The position numbers and the translations under genes are program-made. Positions 7,236-14,704 of a stretch of 15,007 nucleotides of DNA are shown here, piece after piece. The notes under the pieces were generated by a model that had not been told where the DNA came from, ran no database searches, and worked only from the letters and a program-made list of their open reading frames with translations. Every line of letters begins with the position of its first letter. Within the stretch, counting starts at the first letter, position 1. The DNA comes from Deltaproteobacteria bacterium (GTDB taxonomy: Bacteria; Desulfobacterota_B; Binatia; Bin18), in assembly GCA_012271025.1 (NCBI GenBank), contig JAAXHF010000399.1:1-15007 (forward strand), read 5' to 3'.

Positions 7236-7340
7236 AACACCCCCTTGTGTAGTCCATAAACAAGAGAGTGGCCTGAAGGTTTCGCTGCCGCTTTCTTCGG
7301 CCGGGCAAGCGGTAAGGATGGAGCGCCGCTCCGCACCAGC

Positions 7341-7526
7341 TCAGGGGGCAACGATCAGGACGACACAGGCCAAGCCAAGCAGGCTCATGACCACAAACAA
7401 GAGCATCCCGCTCAGCAGGGCGGCCGGCTGGAAGGACAGCCAGGGCAAGCCGGGACAGCGCCCGGTGAGGAGCAGCCACAGACTCAGAATCCAGACAATG
7501 AAGAGCGTGAGCGCGATGACCTGCAC
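7341..7526 (-). CDS. Possible small two-helix membrane protein
   Basis: This 61-codon ORF starts at GTG 7526 and would encode two hydrophobic helices, about residues 3-20 and 36-58, joined by a Cys/Pro-containing turn (TGRCPGLPW). The predicted product is a small inner-membrane protein of unknown role. A GGGAG sequence lies only two bases from the GTG, too close for an ideal ribosome binding site. No family is recognised. It sits upstream of the conserved hypothetical gene on the same strand with a 105-bp gap. The clear two-helix pattern is the only support, and the ORF could be chance. Confidence 0.35.
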   Translation of the reverse strand: MQVIALTLFIVWILSLWLLLTGRCPGLPWLSFQPAALLSGMLLFVVMSLLGLACVVLIVAP

Positions 7527-7585
7527 GGCTCCCGACAGCTAACCGATCAGCGCCTGACAGTCAAGCCAAGACCGGGTCCGGCGCG

Positions 7586-7611
7586 TTGCATTTGTCCAGA
7601 GATCATACTAT
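7586..7611 (+). promoter_or_regulatory. Candidate promoter for the yceD-plsX-fab operon
   Basis: The sequence turns AT-rich just before the operon. TTGCAT at 7586-7591 and TACTAT at 7606-7611 could be -35 and -10 boxes, but the 14-bp spacer is shorter than ideal. Transcription from about 7618 would give a leader of roughly 23 nt before the yceD GTG. It is the best candidate in the 114-bp gap after the minus-strand ORF. Confidence is low. Confidence 0.25.
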
Positions 7612-7640
7612 ATGAATGCTGTTGCGAATGGGCTGGTCCG

Positions 7641-8189
7641 GTGAAGATCCATATCGAAGATATCCTCACGTCCCCGACCGTCCTGGCTTTTAGCGAGGAG
7701 GCCCAGGAACTCGGTCAGTTCCTCTCCTCAGCCCAAGCCACGCCCGAGTACCAGGTTGAAGCGCCGACGCACATTCGGCTGAGCCATTTTCGCTCGGGAC
7801 ACGACCTCTTCTTTGACGGCAGCGTCCGGACGACACTCTGCGCTCAGTGTGTGCGCTGTCTGGAGACGTACACCTTTCCCCTGGATCGTTCATTCTCGGC
7901 GGTTCTTCAGCCCACGCCCCGGCTCGGCCGGGAGATTGCGCTGGACCAGGACGAGCTGTCGGCGAGCTTTTATCACGGAGAGCATGTTGACGTCTCAGCG
8001 CTGGTCCACGAACAAGTCATGCTGGCCCTGCCTAGTGCTCCGGTGTGTCATGAAGCGTGCCAGGGCCTGTGCTCCCAGTGCGGCATCAACCTGAACCAAG
8101 ACAGCTGCGCCTGCCAGCCGGGCGGCAACGCTTCGCCCCTGGCCCTCCTCTCTTCAGTCCGGATTGCTCCCCAAGGAGTCATCAAATAA
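7641..8189 (+). CDS. yceD: YceD/DUF177 family protein
   Basis: This 182-residue DUF177 protein has two cysteine clusters typical of the family: Cys67, Cys70 and Cys73 in CAQCVRC, then Cys136, Cys140, Cys144, Cys147, Cys156 and Cys158 near the C-terminus, probably for zinc binding. The family is linked to 23S rRNA accumulation and ribosome assembly, and in most bacteria lies just upstream of rpmF (ribosomal protein L32). The start is GTG at 7641, because MKIHIEDI matches the usual family N-terminus and the nearby upstream ATGs are out of frame. The ribosome binding site is weak. It is the first gene of the long plus-strand block and is followed 24 bp later by plsX with no rpmF between. Confidence 0.9.
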   Translation: MKIHIEDILTSPTVLAFSEEAQELGQFLSSAQATPEYQVEAPTHIRLSHFRSGHDLFFDGSVRTTLCAQCVRCLETYTFPLDRSFSAVLQPTPRLGREIALDQDELSASFYHGEHVDVSALVHEQVMLALPSAPVCHEACQGLCSQCGINLNQDSCACQPGGNASPLALLSSVRIAPQGVIK

Positions 8190-8213
8190 GCGCCTGTCTT
8201 CCCACGCATCCCT

Positions 8214-9506
8214 ATGTATATCGCAGTTGATGCCATGGGCGGCGACTATGCCCCGGGTGCCGTCGTCGAGGGTGCGGTCTCCGCATCCCGGGAGTACGGC
8301 ATTGAGGTCTTGCTGGTCGGCAATCGAGACCGCATTTTGCACGAGCTTGAACGTGTCCAGGCCAGAGAATCCTCGCTGCTGTCCATCCAGCACGCCACCG
8401 AGACGATCAGCATGAGCGACTCGCCGACCGCAGCTATGCGCAACAAACGCGACTCGTCGCTGCACGTCGCCTTTAAGCATGTCAAATCGGGCAACGCCGG
8501 AGCGGTCGTCAGTGCCGGCAACTCCGGGGCTGTGCTGGCCCTGGCCATCACCAGCCTCGGCCGTCTCAAGGGCGTCGAGCGGCCGGCCATTGTCACCGTG
8601 TTGCCGACTCTGGGCCAGCGCGCCTGTCTCATCGATTCCGGGGCAAATGTGGAGTGTAAACCGCAACACTTGGTCCAGTTCGCCATCATGGGCGAGGTCT
8701 ACGCCCGTGTCGTACGCGGCATTCGGTATCCGCGCATCGGCGTGCTGAGCAACGGCGAGGAAGACTCAAAGGGGACCGAGACGACCCGCGTCGCACACGA
8801 AATTCTCGGAAAGCTGTCGCTCAATTACATCGGCTACATCGAGGGTCGCGACCTCAACAGCGGGAAAGTCGATGTCATTGTTACCGACGGCTTTACCGGC
8901 AATGTCGCTCTCAAGACCATGGAGGGCTTCTACGACTTTCTGCACGCCCAGCTGCGTTCTCTGTTCACCGCCAACTGGCAGGGCAAGCTCGCCTACCTCT
9001 TGCTACGCCGCTCTTTTGCCGATCTGCGCGCCAGTCTGGATACGGATGAGATTGGCGGCGCCCCGCTGCTGGGCACCAAGGGCCTGCCGATCATCGCTCA
9101 TGGCGCCTCCAGCCCCAAGGCGATCAAAAACGCGATCCGGCTGGCCGACGAGTCGGTCCGGCGGGGGGTGAACGATCAGATTATTGCAAACCTGCACGCC
9201 CTGCCGGAAACCGCATTTTTGACCGCCGAACTCAAACGTGGCGGTCGCAATCTGTGGACGCATATTCGGGATCGCTTCCGGCACCGCGACGGCCAGGGGG
9301 CTGAATCGCCGCCAGACAGCCACCCGTCTACTCGGGCCGACACACCGGAGTTCGATACCCACCGACGACCCACACCGGCCAGCCACCAGCGGCCCAACGG
9401 ACACGCCGGCCAAGACCCGACCGGCTCGACCGGCCAGACGCCCGGCTTTGCGCGATCCCACTCCGGCCACACACCAGATCAGAAAGAAGAGGAACACCAC
9501 AAATGA
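8214..9506 (+). CDS. plsX: Phosphate acyltransferase PlsX with an extra disordered C-terminal tail
   Basis: PlsX converts acyl-ACP and phosphate to acyl-phosphate, feeding PlsY at the start of phospholipid synthesis. The protein has 430 residues. The N-terminal AVDAMGGDYAPG (4-15), SAGNSGAVL (100-108) and VTDGFTGNVALKTMEG (223-238) are family signatures. PlsX is usually about 330-350 residues. From about residue 356 the sequence becomes Pro/His/Arg/Gly/Thr-rich with no predicted structure and ends in KEEEHHK. The tail is probably genuine, because its stop overlaps the fabD start as ATGA at 9503-9506 and its last codons (9486-9494, GAAGAGGAA) form the fabD ribosome binding site. No clear ribosome binding site precedes ATG 8214. 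In the usual order fabH follows plsX, but here it is absent. Confidence 0.95.
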   Translation: MYIAVDAMGGDYAPGAVVEGAVSASREYGIEVLLVGNRDRILHELERVQARESSLLSIQHATETISMSDSPTAAMRNKRDSSLHVAFKHVKSGNAGAVVSAGNSGAVLALAITSLGRLKGVERPAIVTVLPTLGQRACLIDSGANVECKPQHLVQFAIMGEVYARVVRGIRYPRIGVLSNGEEDSKGTETTRVAHEILGKLSLNYIGYIEGRDLNSGKVDVIVTDGFTGNVALKTMEGFYDFLHAQLRSLFTANWQGKLAYLLLRRSFADLRASLDTDEIGGAPLLGTKGLPIIAHGASSPKAIKNAIRLADESVRRGVNDQIIANLHALPETAFLTAELKRGGRNLWTHIRDRFRHRDGQGAESPPDSHPSTRADTPEFDTHRRPTPASHQRPNGHAGQDPTGSTGQTPGFARSHSGHTPDQKEEEHHK

Positions 9507-10441
9507 GCCACAGGCTGGCGCTGCTCTTCCCCGGCCAGGGTGCCCAAACGGTCGGGATGGGGGAGGCGCTGACACAGCAGTTCGCGGTTGCCGCCGAGGT
9601 CTTCAGCGAAGCGGACGAAGCCTTGCAGTTCAAACTGTCGGCGCTGTGCTTCGCGGGCCCGGAAGACGACCTGCGGCTGACCGCCAATGCTCAACCGGCC
9701 ATCCTGGCGACCAGTATCGCCGCCCTACGGGTGCTTGAGCACGAGACGGACCTTCGGCCAGGGTGCGTAGCGGGCCATAGTCTGGGCGAGTACACCGCGC
9801 TGGTCGCAGCCGGAGCGTTGTCGTTCGCCGATGCCCTGCGGACTGTCCGCGAGCGTGGTCGGCTGATGCAAGAGGCCGTCCCGGCCGGAGTCGGCAGTAT
9901 GGCGGCCCTGATGGGACTCTCGCCCCAGGCTGTTGCCGAGGTGTGTCAGGAAGCCGCCCAAGGTCAACTCGTTTCCCCGGCCAATATCAACGGCGGTGCC
10001 CAGGTGGTGGTGGCGGGCCATGCCGAGGCTGTCCGGCGGGCGGTCGAGGTCGCCAAGACACGGGGCGCGAAGCGGGCTCTGGAGTTGGCGGTGAGTGCGC
10101 CCTTCCACTGCGACCTGATGGCCCCGGCGGCCGATGGGCTGCGCCAGGTCTTGGCCCCACTCGCGGTTCAGCCCCTGTCACTTGCCCTGATTCCAAATGT
10201 CACGGCCCAGCCCCACCAGAACCCCGACCAGGTTAAACCTCTGCTCTTCCAGCAGGTGACGGCTCCGGTCCGCTGGGAGGAGAGTATGCACCAGCTCCGC
10301 CGCCTGGGCTGCCAGGCGGCGGTCGAAATCGGCCCCGGGCGCGTGTTGAGCGGCTTGCTCAAACGGATCGACTCCGACATCTCGTGCGCCTCTTTTGGAG
10401 AGCCCGGCCACCTCGGGACGGTGCAAGGACTGCTCGCATGA
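9503..10441 (+). CDS. fabD: Malonyl-CoA:ACP transacylase
   Basis: FabD moves the malonyl group from CoA to acyl carrier protein, supplying chain-extension units for type II fatty acid synthesis. The 312-residue protein has the oxyanion-hole motif FPGQGAQ (9-15, Gln12), the nucleophile Ser93 in GHSLGEYTAL, Arg118 for malonyl carboxylate binding, and His202 in APFHCDLM completing the Ser-His pair. Length is normal for the family. Its start overlaps the plsX stop, and its stop overlaps the fabG start as ATGA at 10438-10441, so translation is probably coupled across the three genes. Confidence 0.97.
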   Translation: MSHRLALLFPGQGAQTVGMGEALTQQFAVAAEVFSEADEALQFKLSALCFAGPEDDLRLTANAQPAILATSIAALRVLEHETDLRPGCVAGHSLGEYTALVAAGALSFADALRTVRERGRLMQEAVPAGVGSMAALMGLSPQAVAEVCQEAAQGQLVSPANINGGAQVVVAGHAEAVRRAVEVAKTRGAKRALELAVSAPFHCDLMAPAADGLRQVLAPLAVQPLSLALIPNVTAQPHQNPDQVKPLLFQQVTAPVRWEESMHQLRRLGCQAAVEIGPGRVLSGLLKRIDSDISCASFGEPGHLGTVQGLLA

Positions 10442-11187
10442 CCGCCAGGCTGGAGGGACAGGTCGCCCTTGTGACAGGCGCCTCGCGCGGTATCGGTCGG
10501 GCGATTGCCGAGCGCCTGGCCGAGGACGGCGCTCAGGTCCAGGTCAATTACGTGCAAAATCAGGCGGCGGCCGAAGAGGTGTGTGCCCATATTCGGGCGG
10601 CTGGCGGCCGGGCTGAGCCGTGCCGTTTTAACGTCGCCGATCAGGCCGCAGTCACGACCAGCGTCCAAGACGTGGTGGCGCGATACGGCCGGATCGACAT
10701 CCTGGTCAACAACGCCGGCCTGGCGCTCGACGGCCTGCTGCTGCGCCTGAAAGAAGACGAGTGGGAACGGGTCATGGGGGTCAACCTCAAGGGCGCTTTT
10801 CTGTGCAGCAAAGCCGCAGCCCGAGCCATGGTACGCCAGCGGAGCGGCCGGATCGTGAACCTGGCGTCGGTCGTGGCCCAGACCGGCAATACCGGACAGG
10901 CCGCCTACAGCGCGGCCAAAGCGGGGATTCTGGGCCTGACCAGAACCCTGGCCAAAGAGCTGGCCTCACGCGCCATTACCGTCAACGCGGTGGCCCCGGG
11001 CTTTATTGAAACCGACATGACCGGGTCCTTGCCAGACCAGGTCAAAACAGGATATTTGAGCCTCATTCCAGCTGGCCGCTGGGGCACCCCGGCAGAGGTC
11101 GCCGAAGTGGTGGCCTTCCTGGTCAGCCCCCTGGCGGCGTATATCACCGGACAGGTCATCAACGTCAACGGCGGCATGTATGTATAA
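10438..11187 (+). CDS. fabG: 3-oxoacyl-ACP reductase
   Basis: FabG reduces 3-oxoacyl-ACP with NADPH in the elongation cycle. The 249-residue SDR has TGASRGIG at 13-20, NNAG at 91-94, catalytic Asn116, Ser144, Tyr157 and Lys161, and the C-terminal INVNGGMYV ending typical of FabG. The start is ATG 10438, overlapping the fabD stop, with AAGGA eight bases upstream inside fabD. Location between fabD and acpP supports the fatty-acid role over that of a generic SDR, unlike the divergent SDR at 2186. Confidence 0.97.
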   Translation: MTARLEGQVALVTGASRGIGRAIAERLAEDGAQVQVNYVQNQAAAEEVCAHIRAAGGRAEPCRFNVADQAAVTTSVQDVVARYGRIDILVNNAGLALDGLLLRLKEDEWERVMGVNLKGAFLCSKAAARAMVRQRSGRIVNLASVVAQTGNTGQAAYSAAKAGILGLTRTLAKELASRAITVNAVAPGFIETDMTGSLPDQVKTGYLSLIPAGRWGTPAEVAEVVAFLVSPLAAYITGQVINVNGGMYV

Positions 11188-11237
11188 GCGTCGCCCCGGC
11201 TCTGGCATCTGGGTGAGCGATAGAGGAGGACAGCGTT

Positions 11238-11480
11238 ATGGCAGAGAGTGCAACACAGGAACGCGTCACGGAAATCATCTGTGAACAACTCGGCGTGAGC
11301 CGCGAAGAGGTGACCCTGGAGGCGTCGTTTATCGAGGATTTAGGCGCCGACTCGCTCGATATCGTCGAGCTCGTCATGGCCCTCGAAGAAGAGTATAACA
11401 CCGAGATCTCTGACGAAGACGTCGAGAAGATTCGGACCGTCAAAGACGTCATTACCTATATCGACAGTCAGCAGGCCTAG
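11238..11480 (+). CDS. acpP: Acyl carrier protein
   Basis: This 80-residue acidic protein carries the phosphopantetheine attachment motif [10 protein letters not shown] with Ser39, which holds the growing acyl chain during fatty acid synthesis and also donates to PlsX. It has a very strong ribosome binding site, AGAGGAGGA at 11222-11230, seven bases before ATG 11238, fitting the high demand for ACP. It follows fabG by 50 bp. In many bacteria fabF comes next. Here 141 bp without any convincing gene lead to glyA; that gap holds only a short GC hairpin (GGCGG/CCGCC near 11486-11500) without a T-run. Confidence 0.98.
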   Translation: MAESATQERVTEIICEQLGVSREEVTLEASFIEDLGADSLDIVELVMALEEEYNTEISDEDVEKIRTVKDVITYIDSQQA

Positions 11481-11621
11481 TGTCTGGCGGCGCGTCCGCC
11501 CGCGGCTCCGGGGGAATAGCGCAGCGGCTGGGTCTTGTGGCGGTCGTGCGTGTCTGTCCTCCCGCGTCCGAGAGGCTGAGAAGTCCAGATTCAGGCATCG
11601 TCGCTACCCGAGGGAGTGTGT

Positions 11622-12872
11622 ATGAACAGCAGCCTGGCCCAGCAAGACCCCGAGGTGTATGCGGTGATCCAGCACGAGGCTCAGCGCCAAGAGGATAATC
11701 TTGAGCTGATTGCATCCGAGAACCTGGTCAGTCGGGCCGTGCTGGAAGCCCAGGGCTCGGTTCTCACCAATAAGTACGCGGAAGGCTACCCCGGCAAGCG
11801 CTACTATGGCGGCTGTGCCTACGTTGACGTCGCCGAGCAGCTTGCCATTAATCGGGCCAAAGCCCTATTCGGCGCTGAGCACGCCAATGTCCAGCCCCAC
11901 TCCGGCGCGCAGGCCAATATGGCGGCGTATTTCTCCCAGCTCCAGCCGGGCGATACCATCCTGAGTATGAACCTGTCCCACGGCGGTCATCTCACCCACG
12001 GCAGTCCGGTCAACTTCTCGGGCAAATTTTTCACGGTCATTCCCTACGGTGTGCGTGAGTCCGACCAGCGCATCGACTACCAGGAAATCGCCGATCTGGC
12101 CCGCAAACACCGGCCCAAGATGCTGGTTGCCGGCCACAGCGCCTATCCGCGGCAGATTGATGCCGCGCCCTTCCGTCAGATCGCGGACGAAATCGACGCG
12201 CTGGTCATGGTCGATATTGCTCATTTTGCCGGTCTGGTCGCGGCCGGCCTCCACCCCTCCCCAGTGCCGTACGCCGAACTGGTGACCACCACGACCCATA
12301 AAACGCTGCGCGGACCGCGCGGCGGTATGATTCTCTGTCGCCAGGATTTGGCCAAAAGCGTGAACTCGTCCGTTTTTCCCGGCACACAGGGTGGCCCGCT
12401 GATGCACGTCATCGCCGCCAAGGCGGTGGCGCTGAAAGAGGCTGCCAGCCCGGCCTTCAAAGCCTATCAACGGCAAATCCTGGCCAACGCCAAAACGCTG
12501 GCCGAGGGACTGCTCAGGCGTGGCTTTCAGCTGGTCTCCGGCGGGACTGACAACCACCTCATGCTGCTCGACCTGCGCGCCACGGAGCTGACCGGCAAGC
12601 TGGCCCAGGACACGCTGGACCGGGCGCGGATTACCGTCAATAAAAACGCCATTCCGTTTGACACCCGCTCTCCGTTTGTCACCAGCGGCGTGCGTATCGG
12701 CACACCGGCCGTCACCAGCCGGGGGATGAAAGAGCCCGAAATGGAGGTGATTGCCGAGCTGATCTGGCGCGCCCTGCAAAAAGTCGGAGACGACACGGCG
12801 CTCGGCGCTATTGGGGCGGAGGTGCGTGACCTGTGCCGCCAATTCCCGGTCTACGACTCCGCGTCCCTTTAG
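11622..12872 (+). CDS. glyA: Serine hydroxymethyltransferase
   Basis: GlyA is a PLP enzyme interconverting serine plus tetrahydrofolate with glycine plus methylene-tetrahydrofolate. The 416-residue protein has the PLP Schiff-base Lys227 in [14 protein letters not shown], the cofactor-binding Asp198 and His201 in [17 protein letters not shown] near 29 and [13 protein letters not shown] at 52-64. ATG 11622 is chosen over the in-frame GTG at 11616, because AGGGAG at 11611-11616 is then well spaced and the GTG would overlap it. Its place between the fatty-acid genes and nrdR-ribD matches the deltaproteobacteria-like order in which glyA precedes nrdR. Nothing unusual was seen. Confidence 0.97.
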   Translation: MNSSLAQQDPEVYAVIQHEAQRQEDNLELIASENLVSRAVLEAQGSVLTNKYAEGYPGKRYYGGCAYVDVAEQLAINRAKALFGAEHANVQPHSGAQANMAAYFSQLQPGDTILSMNLSHGGHLTHGSPVNFSGKFFTVIPYGVRESDQRIDYQEIADLARKHRPKMLVAGHSAYPRQIDAAPFRQIADEIDALVMVDIAHFAGLVAAGLHPSPVPYAELVTTTTHKTLRGPRGGMILCRQDLAKSVNSSVFPGTQGGPLMHVIAAKAVALKEAASPAFKAYQRQILANAKTLAEGLLRRGFQLVSGGTDNHLMLLDLRATELTGKLAQDTLDRARITVNKNAIPFDTRSPFVTSGVRIGTPAVTSRGMKEPEMEVIAELIWRALQKVGDDTALGAIGAEVRDLCRQFPVYDSASL

Positions 12873-12890
12873 CTCCTGACTCCGAGCGTT

Positions 12891-13415
12891 ATGAAGTGCC
12901 CCTTTTGCTCGCACCAGGACAACCGTGTCATCGACTCACGACTGAGTCGAGACGGCGACGTCATCAGGCGCCGGCGCGAGTGCGAGGGATGCGAACGCCG
13001 TTTTACGACCTATGAGCGGGTGGAGGAAATTCTGCCCTTGGTCGTCAAGAAAGACGGCCGCCGAGAAGCCTACAGCCGCCAGAAAGTGGTCGCGGGTCTG
13101 ACCAAGGCATGCGAGAAACGGCCGATCAGCATTGAGACGATTGAAGACATTGCCGACCGTATCGAGCGTTCCCTGCAAGGCTCTGGAGAGAAAGAGCTGC
13201 GGAGTGCGCGGATCGGCGAAGAGGTCATGCGCCAGCTGTACGATCTGGATAAAGTGGCCTATGTCCGCTTTGCGTCAGTGTATCGCTCATTCCAGGACCT
13301 GGACGCGTTCATGAATGAACTCAAAATCCTGATCCGAGAGCGCAGCCAGAGTGATCCCAAACCGGATCGGTCCCGCGCCCGCAAGAAAAAGCCGTCCCCC
13401 ACCCGCACCCCATGA
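12891..13415 (+). CDS. nrdR: Transcriptional repressor NrdR
   Basis: NrdR represses ribonucleotide reductase genes by binding NrdR boxes when its ATP-cone carries dATP. The 174-residue protein has the N-terminal zinc ribbon MKCPFCSH (Cys3, Cys6) and CEGCERRF (Cys31, Cys34), an RRRRECEGC bridge, then an ATP-cone from about 49 to 139 with [14 protein letters not shown]. The C-terminal 25 residues are Lys/Arg/Pro-rich and look disordered, slightly longer than the minimal family length. The gene follows glyA by 18 bp. Its stop overlaps a 20-codon ORF that leads into ribD. No nrd gene is present in the window. Confidence 0.97.
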   Translation: MKCPFCSHQDNRVIDSRLSRDGDVIRRRRECEGCERRFTTYERVEEILPLVVKKDGRREAYSRQKVVAGLTKACEKRPISIETIEDIADRIERSLQGSGEKELRSARIGEEVMRQLYDLDKVAYVRFASVYRSFQDLDAFMNELKILIRERSQSDPKPDRSRARKKKPSPTRTP

Positions 13416-13474
13416 AGTCCATTGCCTCTGACACAGGGCTCTGCCCTCACCCTTGGGTGAGGAAGACAGGATGA
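13412..13474 (+). CDS. Possible 20-codon coupling or leader peptide between nrdR and ribD
   Basis: ATG 13412 overlaps the nrdR stop as ATGA. The frame then runs 20 codons and ends at TGA 13472-13474, which overlaps the ribD ATG at 13471 as a second ATGA. The peptide would be [20 protein letters not shown], with no family resemblance. The whole nrdR-ribD gap is therefore readable by ribosomes that terminate on nrdR, which would pass through the hairpin covering the ribD ribosome binding site. This suggests translational coupling, with the peptide itself perhaps unimportant. The exact double overlap is seen directly. Expression is inference, and chance cannot be excluded. Confidence 0.4.
   Translation: MKSIASDTGLCPHPWVRKTG
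13435..13462 (+). promoter_or_regulatory. Two mutually exclusive hairpins in front of ribD
   Basis: Hairpin A pairs AGGGC (13435-13439) with GCCCT (13443-13447) across a TCT loop. Hairpin B pairs CCTCACCC (13445-13452) with GGGTGAGG (13455-13462). They share bases 13445-13447, so only one can form fully. Hairpin B covers the start of GAGGAAG (13459-13465), the likely ribD ribosome binding site, so B would block and A would free translation of ribD. The conserved AGGGnnAGGG-type FMN riboswitch core was not seen here. Confidence 0.4.
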
Positions 13475-14589
13475 ACCACACTGCTGACGCTGTCCATATG
13501 CAGCGGGCCCTGGAACTCGCCGCCCGTGGTCTGGGACGGACGAGCCCCAACCCTGCGGTCGGTGCGGTCATCGTTCGCGAGGGGCGCGTCATCGGCGAGG
13601 GGTTTCACCGTAAGGCGGGCCGGCCGCACGCCGAAATCGAAGCCCTGCGCGGCCTGAAAGACTCGGCCGCTGGCGCTACCCTGTACGTCAATCTCGAGCC
13701 CTGCTCCCACCACGGCCGCACCCCGCCGTGTGCCGATGCAGTGATACAGGCCGGCATTCAACGGGTGGTGGTCGGGACCCGCGATCCCAATCCGCTGGTT
13801 GCCGGACGCGGGCTGCGTCGCTTGCGGCGGGCCGGAATTCAGACCAAGACCGGGGTCTTGAGACAGGCGTGTGAGCGGCTGAACGAGGATTTCCGTATTT
13901 TCATCCGGACCGGGCGGCCGATGGTCACGCTCAAGCTGGCCGCGTCCCTGGACGGACGGATTGCCACCGCGATGGGCGACTCGCGCTGGATCAGCGGTCC
14001 CGCCTCGCGGCGGCTGGTACACCAGCTCAGGAATCGAGTCGATGCCGTGCTGGTCGGGGCTGAGACCGTGCGCAGCGATGACCCACAACTGACGTGTCGC
14101 ATCCGGGGCGGCCGTGACCCGGTACGGGTCGTCCTGGACAGCCGCCTCTCGATCAGTCCCCAGGCTCGCATCTGCACCCAAGCCTCGCAGGCGCCTACGT
14201 TGATCGCCACGACCCGGGCCGGAGCAAAACGGCGGCGCTTGTTCGAGCGGCCCAATGTCGAGGTCTTGTCCCTGGCTGCGGCCAAGGGCCGGGTCTCGCT
14301 CGCCCGGCTGCTCCAGGAGTTGGCGGGCCGCGGGCTCAAGCACGTACTCATCGAGGGTGGGGGTCAGGTGGCGGCCACGGCCCTGCGCGAGCGGCTGGTT
14401 GATAAAGTCCTCTTTTTTTACGGACCCATCTTGCTCGGCGGCGATGGACGCGCCATGATCGGAACGCTTGGCATTAGCCGGATTGCCGCCGGGCACAAGC
14501 TCCACACCATAGAGGTCAGTCAACGGGGAGACGATGTGGTGGTGAGTGCCTATATTGACTGGGCGGCAGCCCAACGGGGGACAAAGTGA
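13471..14589 (+). CDS. ribD: Bifunctional riboflavin biosynthesis deaminase/reductase
   Basis: RibD deaminates the pyrimidine product of GTP cyclohydrolase II and then reduces its ribosyl side chain with NADPH, the second and third steps to riboflavin. The 372-residue protein has an N-terminal CMP/dCMP-deaminase-like zinc domain with HAE at 53-55 (His53, Glu55) and PCSHHGRTPPC with Cys78 and Cys87. A RibD_C reductase domain starts near 152 with MVTLKLAASLDGRIA, followed by DSRWISG and IEGGGQV. The start is ATG 13471 with GAGGAAG six bases upstream, rather than the TTG at 13453. Length is normal. The stop codon (14587-14589) lies inside the left arm of the first downstream hairpin repeat. Confidence 0.97.
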   Translation: MNHTADAVHMQRALELAARGLGRTSPNPAVGAVIVREGRVIGEGFHRKAGRPHAEIEALRGLKDSAAGATLYVNLEPCSHHGRTPPCADAVIQAGIQRVVVGTRDPNPLVAGRGLRRLRRAGIQTKTGVLRQACERLNEDFRIFIRTGRPMVTLKLAASLDGRIATAMGDSRWISGPASRRLVHQLRNRVDAVLVGAETVRSDDPQLTCRIRGGRDPVRVVLDSRLSISPQARICTQASQAPTLIATTRAGAKRRRLFERPNVEVLSLAAAKGRVSLARLLQELAGRGLKHVLIEGGGQVAATALRERLVDKVLFFYGPILLGGDGRAMIGTLGISRIAAGHKLHTIEVSQRGDDVVVSAYIDWAAAQRGTK

Positions 14590-14685
14590 AGGCTGATAGC
14601 CGAATTGATGGGAAGAGATCAGCCTTTACTTTGGCAAAGTGACTGCTGGTACTGAATTAACGACAGGAGATCAGCCTTCACTTTG
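14582..14685 (+). repeat. Tandem pair of ~52-nt hairpin repeats between ribD and ribBA
   Basis: Unit 1 (14582-14633) has left arm CAAAGTGAAGGCTGAT, a 20-nt loop and right arm ATCAGCCTTTACTTTG, a 16-pair stem with one G-U. Unit 2 (14635-14685) has left arm CAAAGTGACTGCTGGT, a 19-nt loop and right arm ATCAGCCTTCACTTTG, with a 2x2 internal mismatch. Both loops contain GAATT and end in GAG. Units are about 80% identical by eye and separated by one base. The left arm of unit 1 pairs perfectly over 16 bp with the right arm of unit 2, so an alternative fold exists. Candidates are a REP-like or small palindromic mobile repeat, or an attenuator before ribBA. No T-run follows. Confidence 0.8.
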
Positions 14686-14704
14686 AAAACAAGAGGGAGG
14701 GTCT

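Noticed and set aside
7320..7332. GGAGCGCCGCTCC palindrome as a terminator of the minus-strand membrane ORF
   Set aside because: The stem is short and no T-run follows on either strand.
7612..7644. 10-codon ORF (MNAVANGLVR) whose TGA overlaps the yceD GTG
   Set aside because: It has no good ribosome binding site, and the candidate -10 box lies at its start, so it may not be in the transcript. An overlap this short can be chance.
11480..11698. Plus-strand 72-codon frame after acpP as a possible small gene or fabF remnant
   Set aside because: It runs into glyA in another frame, is low-complexity, has no ribosome binding site and shows no ketoacyl synthase motif.
11865..12914. 349-codon open frame on the minus strand
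   Set aside because: It is antisense to glyA, which carries all expected catalytic residues. No domain is seen in the minus-strand product.
13447..14574. 375-codon open frame on the minus strand
   Set aside because: It is antisense to ribD and has no recognisable motif.
14582..14685. CRISPR-like array
   Set aside because: There are only two units, the 'spacers' are similar to each other, and each unit is one self-complementary hairpin.
14590..14704. FMN riboswitch before ribBA
   Set aside because: The conserved AGGGnnAGGGuG core and multi-helix junction were not found. Only the tandem hairpins are present.
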